A stretch of DNA of 64,000 nucleotides, from assembly GCF_039522585.1 (NCBI RefSeq), contig NZ_BAAADR010000045.1; one strand, given 5' to 3'. The first letter of the stretch is position 1. Each line of letters starts with the position of its first letter. The notes beneath the pieces are model-generated. The model was not told the DNA's origin. It saw only the letters and a list, made by a program, of their open reading frames with translations, and made no database searches. This stretch comes from Bisbaumannia salifodinae (GTDB taxonomy: Bacteria; Pseudomonadota; Gammaproteobacteria; Pseudomonadales; Halomonadaceae). A program made the position numbers and the translations under genes. Of this stretch, positions 57,752 through 64,000 are shown one piece after another.

Positions 57752-58665
57752 CCGGCACCATCGACCTGTCGCAGCTCCCCGCGCCCGACGTCGTCGAGGA
57801 ACTCGACTACGAGGCCATCCTCGCCGAGCGCAAGGAGCGGCTGCTCGACCTGGTCGGCGAGAGCCGGCGCGCCGAGGTGGAAGCCACCCTCGCGCTGGAA
57901 AGCGAGCCGCTCACCAAGCTGTTGGAAGAGAACGCCTATCGCGAGCTGCACTGGCGGCAGCGGGTCAACGAAGCCGCCCGGGCGGTGATGATCGCCCACG
58001 CGCGCAACGGCGACCTCGACAACCTGGTCGCCAACTTCAACGTCAAGCGGCTGACCGTCGATCCCGGCGACTCGACGGCCGTGCCGCCAGTGCCGCCGAC
58101 CCTGGAGCCGGACGATGACCTGCGCCTGCGCGGCCCCGAGGCCTTCGAGGGGCTAAGCGTCGCTGGCCCCACCCGCGCCTACGAGTTCTACGCGCGATCC
58201 GCCGACGGCCGTGTGGCCGATGCCAGGGCCATCTCCCCCGAGCCCTGCGAAGCGCTCGTCACCGTGCTCTCCCGGCTGGGAAACGGCGAGGCCCCACAGG
58301 ACCTGCTCGATATCGTCGAGGCCGCCCTCACACCCGAGGACGTTCGCCCCGTCGGCGATCGCGTCACGGTCCAGTCGGCCGCCATCACCGAGTTCGCCAT
58401 CCAGGCAGTGCTGCACCTGCACGCCGGCCACGGCCCCGAACAGGAGCTGATCCTGGACGCGGCCCAGCGCCGTGCCGACGACTATGCCGCCGCCCTGCTC
58501 AAGCTGGGCCGCAGCGTCTACCGGGACGCCATCGAGGCGGCACTGCATGTGGAGGGCGTGATGCACGTCGAGCTGATCTCGCCGGCCAGCCATATCCTGC
58601 TCGATCTCACCCAGGCCGCCTACTGCAACGGCATTGACGTCACGCTGGGAGGCATCGATGGCTAA
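57748..58665 (+). CDS. J: P2-like baseplate protein J
   Basis: 305 residues. IDLSQLPAPDVVEELDYEAI, LHWRQRVNEAARAVMIAHAR and DNLVANFNVKRLTVDPGDS match gpJ baseplate wedge proteins. Normal length, coupled to W and I. Confidence 0.94.
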   Translation: MTGTIDLSQLPAPDVVEELDYEAILAERKERLLDLVGESRRAEVEATLALESEPLTKLLEENAYRELHWRQRVNEAARAVMIAHARNGDLDNLVANFNVKRLTVDPGDSTAVPPVPPTLEPDDDLRLRGPEAFEGLSVAGPTRAYEFYARSADGRVADARAISPEPCEALVTVLSRLGNGEAPQDLLDIVEAALTPEDVRPVGDRVTVQSAAITEFAIQAVLHLHAGHGPEQELILDAAQRRADDYAAALLKLGRSVYRDAIEAALHVEGVMHVELISPASHILLDLTQAAYCNGIDVTLGGIDG

Positions 58666-59284
58666 GGCGTTATCGCTGTTGCCACCCAACGCCACCGTCC
58701 TGGAACGCTCGTCCGCCCAGGCGCTGGCGGAAATCGAGCGGGTTCCGGTACCGCTGCGCGACCTCTGGCATCCGGACCGCTGCCCGGTCGCCCTTCTGCC
58801 CTATCTGGCCTGGGCGTTCTCGGTGGATCGCTGGGATCCCGACTGGCCGGAGGCCGCCAAGCGCTCGGTGATCCGCAGCTCCTACTTTGTCCACCGGAAG
58901 AAAGGCACGATCTCGGCGCTACGCCGTGTCGTCGAGCCGCTCGGCTACCTACTGGAAGTCTCGGAGTGGTGGCAAACCCAACCGCCTGGCCCGCGCGGCA
59001 CCTTCACCTTGCGCATCGGCGTGCTCGACCAGGGCATCACCGAGGCGATGTTCATCGAGCTCGAGCGGCTCATCGCCGAGGCGAAACCGCTCACGCGGCA
59101 TATCACCGGCCTCGACATCACCCTGAGCAGCGCCCTGACCGCCCACGTCGGCGTGGCCATCAACGATGGCGACGAACTCGACGTGCTGCCCTGGGAGTCG
59201 CCCGACATCGACGTGATCTGCCGCACGCGGCAGGCCCTGGCCATCACCTCCCACGACACGATGGATATCCACCTGCATGATTGA
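58658..59284 (+). CDS. I: P2-like tail protein I
   Basis: 208 residues. ALSLLPPNATVLERSSAQAL, LPYLAWAFSVDRWDPDWPEA and RSSYFVHRKKGTISALRRVV are gpI signatures. Start at ATG behind GGGAGGCATCG, overlapping J. It connects the tail fibres to the baseplate. Confidence 0.94.
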   Translation: MAKALSLLPPNATVLERSSAQALAEIERVPVPLRDLWHPDRCPVALLPYLAWAFSVDRWDPDWPEAAKRSVIRSSYFVHRKKGTISALRRVVEPLGYLLEVSEWWQTQPPGPRGTFTLRIGVLDQGITEAMFIELERLIAEAKPLTRHITGLDITLSSALTAHVGVAINDGDELDVLPWESPDIDVICRTRQALAITSHDTMDIHLHD

Positions 59285-60461
59285 CCAGAACTCCACCTTC
59301 GGCGGTTTTCTCACCGACGTCGGCGAGGCCAAGCAGGCCAACGCCAACGCCCTCGGCCAGCCCTGGAAGCTCACCCACATGCTGCTGGGCGACGCTAACG
59401 GTACCGATCCGGTGCCGCAGCCCGACCAGACCACGTTAATCAACCAGGTGTACCGCGCCGCCATCAACCAGCTCTCCGTCGACCCGGCCAACCCAGCGAT
59501 CCTGATCGCCGAGCTCGTGCTACCACCCAACGTCGGCGGCTGGTGGATCCGCGAGCTCGGCCTTGAGGACGAGGACGGAGACTTCGTCGCGGTGGCCAAC
59601 TGCCCACCCAGCTACAAGCCCCTGCTTGCCCAGGGCAGCGGCCGAAATCAGGTGGTGCGTATGCACCTCATCGTCAGCAACACGGCCAACGTGGAACTGA
59701 AGATTGATCCCAGCGTGGTGCTGGCCACGCGGCAGTATGCGGATGACGGCGACGCCGCTGTCCGGGCAACGACACAGTTCGCGACCTATGACCCCACCCG
59801 GATCTACACCACTGGCGAGGTGGTGCGCGGCAGCAACGGTGCCTTTTACGAGTTCTACGACCGGGACCAAGTCGGCACTGTCCAGGGCGTCGATCCGACG
59901 AACCCCGCCAATCGCCCGCATATCTGGATGGAGTGGGATGGCGTAAAGCCGGGTGCGACCATCGAGTGGCGCTCGGAGACCCTGCCCGAGGGTTATATCG
60001 AAAACGATGGCTCCGAGGTGAGCCGTGGCGACTACCGGCGCGTCTTCTCTGCGATCGGGACGCTCTACGGAGCTGGGGATGGGAACACGACCTTCCAGTT
60101 GCCGGATGACCGGGGCGAGTTCAAGCGGGGCTGGGATCACGGCAGGGGTATCGATTCAGGTCGACAGCTGGGCTCTCACCAACTCGATGCGTTTCAAGAT
60201 CACTTTCATTATCTTCCCACGACAACAGGTTCGGGCGGCAATTCCATAGAGGGAGATGTTAATGCCGCATTTTATGATCATGAATACCCGAGCGGCGCAA
60301 TAAGAGACCCAAGAGCGGGGGGTGGGGGAGATAACAACGGTGTTGCCGCGGGTGTATATCTCCGAACGTACTATGCCAGCTCCATAGCTCCATCTAACTG
60401 GAAAATCGCTTCCGAGACCCGACCCCGTAACAACGCCGTTATCTACCTGACCAAGATCTAG
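59277..60461 (+). CDS. H: P2-like tail fibre H
   Basis: 394 residues. N-terminal baseplate-binding part (FGGFLTDVGEAKQANANALG; LPPNVGGWWIRELGLEDEDG) typical of gpH, then a tail collar domain (LPEGYIENDGSEVSRGDYRR, TTFQLPDDRGEFKRGWDHGR). It is short compared with P2 gpH (669 residues), lacking most of the shaft. From about 60190 the base composition turns AT-richer, so the receptor-binding tip seems exchanged. Confidence 0.88.
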   Translation: MIDQNSTFGGFLTDVGEAKQANANALGQPWKLTHMLLGDANGTDPVPQPDQTTLINQVYRAAINQLSVDPANPAILIAELVLPPNVGGWWIRELGLEDEDGDFVAVANCPPSYKPLLAQGSGRNQVVRMHLIVSNTANVELKIDPSVVLATRQYADDGDAAVRATTQFATYDPTRIYTTGEVVRGSNGAFYEFYDRDQVGTVQGVDPTNPANRPHIWMEWDGVKPGATIEWRSETLPEGYIENDGSEVSRGDYRRVFSAIGTLYGAGDGNTTFQLPDDRGEFKRGWDHGRGIDSGRQLGSHQLDAFQDHFHYLPTTTGSGGNSIEGDVNAAFYDHEYPSGAIRDPRAGGGGDNNGVAAGVYLRTYYASSIAPSNWKIASETRPRNNAVIYLTKI

Positions 60462-60470
60462 GAGCCTGCC

Positions 60471-61136
60471 ATGCGTATCTGGGACATCCACCCTATTGAT
60501 GGCACCGTTATCGATCCCGCCGGCCGCGAGGCGCCTACCGATCCGATGAGCCGGCAACCGCGTAGCCCAGCCAATGCGACCGATCAGGAGCCCCCGGCCA
60601 CTGGCGAGCACCAGGCCGCCCGCTGGACGGGTGAGGCTTGGGAGCTCGTGCCGGACTGGCGCGGCCATGTCTATTGGACCGAGGACGGTCAGCGTCACGA
60701 GATCACCGAACTCGGTACCGAGCCACCGGCCGATGCCCTGGGCGAGGCCCCGCCCGAGCCCCTGGAGGATCTCGCCGAGCGCAAGCGCCGTGAGATCGAC
60801 ACAGCCCGCGATGCGGCCTTCGCCGCTGGCCTACCCTACGACATCGCCGGCGAGCCAGACGTGGTCCAGACCCGCCCCCAGGATCAAATCAACCTGCTGG
60901 GCCTAAACGCCAAGGCCCAGCGCCTGGTAGCCGAGGGCGTGACCGATCCGGTGATGCCCTTCCGCGGCCTGTCCAACGTGACCCGGCTGCTGACACCTGA
61001 GCATATGGACACCCTCACTCTCGCCGCCCTGGCGCATATCGAGGACATCTACCAGCGCAGCTGGGACCGGAAGGACGCCATTGACGCAGCACTGGACTCT
61101 AGCGACCGGATGGGGATCGAGGCGGTGGTGTGGTGA
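60471..61136 (+). CDS. G: tail fibre assembly protein G
   Basis: 221 residues. Middle part HQAARWTGEAWELVPDWRGH followed by VYWTEDGQRHEITELGTEP is typical of tail fibre assembly/DUF4376-type chaperones, and the C-terminal DQINLLGLNAKAQRLVAEG with NVTRLLTPEHMDTLTLAALA is the DUF4376 helical domain. It follows H, as P2 G does, and probably folds the fibre. Confidence 0.85.
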   Translation: MRIWDIHPIDGTVIDPAGREAPTDPMSRQPRSPANATDQEPPATGEHQAARWTGEAWELVPDWRGHVYWTEDGQRHEITELGTEPPADALGEAPPEPLEDLAERKRREIDTARDAAFAAGLPYDIAGEPDVVQTRPQDQINLLGLNAKAQRLVAEGVTDPVMPFRGLSNVTRLLTPEHMDTLTLAALAHIEDIYQRSWDRKDAIDAALDSSDRMGIEAVVW

Positions 61137-61166
61137 GCACCAATCAGCATTTCCAGAATGCACATC

Positions 61167-61191
61167 GCCCGCCTAATCGCGGGCTTTTTTT
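61167..61191 (+). terminator. terminator of the V-G operon
   Basis: GCCCGC-ctaatc-GCGGGC followed by seven T. It closes the VWJIHG operon before the accessory region. On the opposite strand it directly follows the end of the membrane protein gene. Confidence 0.9.
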
Positions 61192-61831
61192 AAGTTCCTT
61201 CGGGTTCTCCATTAACTCTATCTCTTGCCCCAGGATTCCAGCCCACTTCAACCTTGGCCTCTCTTTTGCTAACCAACATCAACCTTCCTGACATTGGCTC
61301 ATCAATAGAGTGATGATAAAAAACAAAAACATCACCATTAGAATACATAAGTTTTCCACCAAAACACTCCTTGCTTTCAAAAAAGCATATCTCATCCTGC
61401 CTTCCAGAATTCAATAAGCTAACCAGATCTTTTCTACCCAATTCTGTAACATCCTCAAAAACAGAAACTATAACCATAAGCGCAATTACGCCAAATATAT
61501 AATAAATAAAAGCCGCAAACAACACTGAAAAAGCACGAGAAAAATCCCTAACAAAATCACCCTTCAAGATAACCCGCGTACTTTTATAGAAATAACCAAC
61601 AACCTGTGAGAAATATGTCAACGAGGCCGCAAAGCACACCACCAACATGACAAAGTGAATTCTAACTATATCTAAAAGCGCATACACACCCCACCCAACA
61701 TAGTCAACCGAAACCAAGCTAAGCCAGCCAAAATCATTGGTAATATGACCAAAAAAGCTATATTTATATATATAACCAACAACATAAAAACAGGAAATAA
61801 ACACAACACCTAAAGCAAATCCTCGGTACAT
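61190..61831 (-). CDS. AT-rich membrane protein at the P2 G-FI hotspot
   Basis: 213 residues, no recognised family. Three clear TM regions: ALGVVFISCFYVVGYIYKYS, IHFVMLVVCFAASLTYFSQV and FAAFIYYIFGVIALMVIVSV; then a cytosolic-sized C-terminal domain (LVSLLNSGRQDEICFFESKE; GGKLMYSNGDVFVFYHHSID). AAGGAAG ribosome site. Far more AT-rich than every neighbour and transcribed against the late genes, so it came by transfer and has its own promoter. P2 carries fun(Z), a phage-blocking gene, at this same place; an exclusion or abortive infection role is inferred. Confidence 0.8.
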   Translation of the reverse strand: MYRGFALGVVFISCFYVVGYIYKYSFFGHITNDFGWLSLVSVDYVGWGVYALLDIVRIHFVMLVVCFAASLTYFSQVVGYFYKSTRVILKGDFVRDFSRAFSVLFAAFIYYIFGVIALMVIVSVFEDVTELGRKDLVSLLNSGRQDEICFFESKECFGGKLMYSNGDVFVFYHHSIDEPMSGRLMLVSKREAKVEVGWNPGARDRVNGEPEGT

Positions 61832-61982
61832 ATAAAAAACTTCCTTTTTAATAAGCAGCGGCTAATGATATGAGCTGAAACATTGTTTGTAAATCGAGCA
61901 TCCACAGCACTCTCCCTCGCCCGCTCCCACGCAAGCATAACGCCGACCGTCATTCTCACCTGAGCAGGGGTTCCCCCTGCCC
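61832..61982. other. upstream region of the accessory gene
   Basis: AT-rich at first, with TTTATATATATAACC-like and TATAAAAAACTTCC sequence around the start of the membrane gene, then returning to high GC near 61910. The composition step marks the edge of the inserted segment. No gene seen. Confidence 0.4.
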
Positions 61983-62117
61983 CAGGACTACCATCTCGGC
62001 GTCCGTTTCCACGAGATCAACGAAGACACCCGACCGATCCGCACCGTGGCCACCGCGGTCATCGGCCTAGTGGCCACCCCCCCGCTCGCAGCGGCGGCTC
62101 GCACCCCAAAGGGGTGA
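61983..62117 (+). pseudogene. N-terminal remnant of a second tail sheath gene FI
   Basis: Frame reads QDYHLGVRFHEINEDTRPIR then TVATAVIGLVATPP before drifting into unrelated residues and a stop. This aligns with the start of the FI gene at 62942 (DQYHHGVRVSEVNDGTRSIR then TISTAVIGVVCTAP). It is diverged from the resident copy, so it comes from another P2-like phage. No start codon remains. Confidence 0.85.
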
Positions 62118-62558
62118 CTGCTGTTGTAGATGGCGCATACACAACGTACAGCAAGTGACAACCTCAACATCGAGGCGTCACTCTGATGGCATCTCGCCAC
62201 GGCTAGACGCCGGAATGATCAGCGAGCTGGCTTATCTCAAGCTCGATCCTTGGTGGCTAGTGATGAACCTGAGGGAGGACAAGGACATGAAGCTGCACCT
62301 GCATCTACACGAGATGTTCCACAAGGTCAATGTGGGCATTGCGACAGTTACAACACCGCACACCTTGCAACAAGATTCTGTTTTAAAGCCCTTTATCACC
62401 AGTTTGAGAGGCCAAGGCACTACGATGCACTGACGATTCTCAATACCACGACCTGTCAGGCCTGCCCCTACCTGACCATATGGGAACCGACGACACCCAG
62501 CACAGCGTGGAGCGGTGCGAGATAATCGGCCACCAGATGACGAAGGGATGAAATAGGA
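62118..62558. other. accessory-region stretch without a clear gene
   Basis: Short plus-strand frames exist (for example 62263-62433, His-rich MNLREDKDMKLHLHLHEMFH) but neither composition nor a known family supports one. Mixed base composition suggests decayed gene fragments from earlier cassette exchanges. Confidence 0.35.
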
Positions 62559-62581
62559 AAGCCCCGGGGGGAACGGGGCTT
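62559..62581 (+). terminator. hairpin, possible weak terminator
   Basis: AAGCCCCG-gggggaa-CGGGGCTT, 8-bp arms, without a T-run. Could end transcription of the preceding stretch. Confidence 0.4.
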
Positions 62582-62625
62582 GAAATGCATCAGGCGTTGG
62601 CGCGCCTTCAACACAGGGTTATTGC

Positions 62626-62793
62626 ATGGCACATCGTAGATCAGGGAGAGCCTCGATCCAATGGCTATGGCTCAAGATTGAGCTACCGGCTTCGCCGTTC
62701 ATCCGGTTCTGCCTTGGCTTGTCGATCCTTTTGCCGGCACTGGGAGCCTTCTCCTGGTTTGCCCAGCCGATCCTGCTGGCCTGGATCAACTAA
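62626..62793 (+). CDS. possible small membrane protein (55 aa)
   Basis: ATG-initiated frame, basic start (MAHRRSGRASIQWLWLKIEL) and one strong TM (FCLGLSILLPALGAFSWFAQ). No good ribosome site. It ends 24 bases before the late activator dyad of FI. Confidence 0.4.
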   Translation: MAHRRSGRASIQWLWLKIELPASPFIRFCLGLSILLPALGAFSWFAQPILLAWIN

Positions 62794-62817
62794 GCGTGTG
62801 GTTTCTGCGGGGTCCCG

Positions 62818-62880
62818 GGTGTGAGTCCCCCCACTCACACCCGCCGCCGCTAACACCCTGCCCGCCTGCATCGCACGATA
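62818..62880 (+). promoter_or_regulatory. late promoter PF with activator dyad
   Basis: 24-bp dyad GGTGTGAGTC..CCACTCACACC (62818-62841), then GCACGATA (62873-62880) at the same 32-base distance as at PV. A GGAG ribosome site precedes the FI ATG, so this message should have a leader of about 55 bases. Confidence 0.82.
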
Positions 62881-62941
62881 CCTGCGTGAATTCACGTCTT
62901 TCTTTGGAAGACCCAGGCTGAATCCTGCGCAGGAGCCTCCC

Positions 62942-63873
62942 ATGGCACTCGACCAATACCACCACGGCGTGCGCGTCTCCGAGGTCAACGACGGCACCCG
63001 CTCTATCCGCACGATCTCGACTGCCGTCATCGGCGTGGTCTGCACCGCACCGGATGCCGACGAGGCGACGTTTCCCCTCGACCAGCCCGCCCTGGTCACC
63101 AATGTGGACACCGCGATCGGTAAGGCTGGCACCACCGGCACGCTCAAGGACGCCCTCACCACCATCGGCAACCAGGCCAAACCGATCATCGTCGTGGTGC
63201 GCGTCGCCGAAGGCATCGACGAGATCGAGACCACTGCCAACGTCATCGGCACCACCACCGAGACCGGCCAGCGCACCGGCCTGCAGGCGCTGCTCACCGC
63301 CAACCAGAAGCTGGGCGTCACTCCGCGCATCATCGGCGTACCGGGGCTCGATACCCAGCCGGTGGCCACCGCCATGGTCTCGGTGCTGCAGCAGCTACGC
63401 GCCTTCGGATACGCCTACGCCCATGACTGCGCGACCGTCACCGACGCCACCGCCTACCGCGACCAGTTCGGGGCCCGCGAGCTGATGATCATCTGGCCGC
63501 AGTGGCAAGCCTTCGATACCGATGCCGCCGGCACGGTCTCGATCAGCCCGGTCGCTGTGGCCCTCGGCCTGCGCGCCAAGCTCGACCAGGAGGTGGGCTG
63601 GCACAAGACCCTGTCCAATGTCGTGGTCAACGGCGTTACCGGCATCGATCGCGACGTGTTCTGGGACCTGCAGTCGCCGAATACCGATGCAGGGACCCTC
63701 AACGCCGCCGACGTCACCACCCTTATCCAACAGGGCGGCTACCGCTTCTGGGGCTCGCGCACCTGCGCCGGCCCGCAGTCCCTGTTCCCGTTCGAGAACT
63801 ACACCCGGACCGCGCAGATCCTCGCCGACACCATCGCCGAGGCGCACCTGTGGGCCGTGGACAAGCCCATGCA
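62942..63873 (+). pseudogene. FI: tail sheath gene FI, truncated by an IS
   Basis: 311 codons remain of a gene usually near 390. MALDQYHHGVRVSEVNDGTR, AVIGVVCTAPDADEATFPLD and GVTGIDRDVFWDLQSPNTDA are gpFI motifs; the frame is lost after LWAVDKPMH, where FI proteins normally continue into their C-terminal domain. The C-terminal part makes the contractile sheath, so a working tail is unlikely unless the IS leaves precisely. Confidence 0.93.
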
Positions 63874-64000
63874 TGTTCTGGTCAAGTCAGAGCGGACACA
63901 TTTTCAAGCTGCAGCTGCCAATTCAATCTCCCTCGGCGTCTGGTAGCCGAGGGTCGAGTGGAGCCGGCAGCTGTTGTACTCCATTTCGATGTAGTCGATC
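63874..64000 (-). mobile_element. IS3-family element, partial (runs off right edge)
   Basis: One end is visible, TGTTCTGGTCAAGTCAGAGC, then GGACAC, opening with the TG typical of IS3-family ends. The transposase lies inside and reads toward this end. The rest of the element and its target duplication are outside the window. Confidence 0.85.
63904..64000 (-). CDS. IS3-family transposase OrfB, C-terminal end
   Basis: The last 31 residues are visible: DYIEMEYNSCRLHSTLGYQT followed by PREIELAAAA and a stop, the conserved rve integrase-core end of IS3 OrfB (YNxxRxHSTLGYxTPxE). The N-terminal part lies beyond the edge. Confidence 0.92.
   Translation of the reverse strand, partial: IDYIEMEYNSCRLHSTLGYQTPREIELAAAA

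Noticed and set aside
61988..62200. 70-codon minus-strand frame over the FI remnant
   Set aside because: It is antisense to the sheath gene fragment, whose plus-strand translation aligns with gpFI.
46915..64000. R-type tailocin instead of a prophage
   Set aside because: Portal, terminase, scaffold and capsid genes are all present and intact, so this is a P2-like phage module rather than a capsid-free tailocin.

Overview
The window is GC-rich bacterial DNA made almost entirely of two prophages placed end to end. Protein flavour, codon use and the P2-like module point to a gammaproteobacterium close to Halomonas; this is inference, since no chromosomal housekeeping gene is visible.

Prophage 1 fills 1 to about 46175 and runs off the left edge. 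It is a lambda-like temperate phage in its control region and a short-tailed (podovirus) type in its structural region. A leftward early operon of small unknown genes (1-3938) leaves a PL-like promoter. Next come a CI-type S24 repressor and a companion gene, flanked by two operator clusters with the same 16-bp motif. The rightward operon (5462-14549) carries Cro, a CII-like regulator, an O-like initiator with an internal repeat array (probable origin), a T7-type primase-helicase interrupted by an intein, NinB, a DUF1364 nuclease, a RuvC-like resolvase and a metallophosphoesterase. A promoter-driven single-gene cassette, small DNA-binding and HNH genes, a structured 6S-like leader and two tRNA-like genes follow. 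Lysis genes (16943-19340) precede head and tail genes: P22 gp3-like small terminase, large terminase, portal, scaffold, N4 gp56-type capsid, adaptor, tail proteins, a tail fibre with a peptidase G2-like end, ejected internal proteins and a 2043-residue polyvalent protein. Four leftward accessory genes (44124-45923) close the prophage. A displaced 3-prime half of tRNA-Leu(UAG) at 46121-46175 marks the attachment site.

A 306-bp block of GGTAAC-type iterons bounded by perfect 23-bp inverted repeats (46322-46627) separates the prophages and may be the origin of a lost satellite or plasmid-like element.

Prophage 2 (46915 to the right edge) is the late half of a P2-like myovirus in canonical order: dam, Q, P leftward; O N M L X, two holin-like genes, amidase, overlapping spanins, R, S; then V W J I H G; then FI. 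Each late operon starts at a 24-bp dyad GGTGTRAGTC..ACTYACACC, which fits an Ogr/Delta-type activator site. Early genes (int, C, A) are absent from the expected side. The G-FI interval, a known P2 accessory-gene hotspot, carries an AT-rich three-helix membrane protein gene and a leftover N-terminal piece of a second tail sheath gene. The real sheath gene is cut by an IS3-family element at 63874, so this prophage is probably defective.
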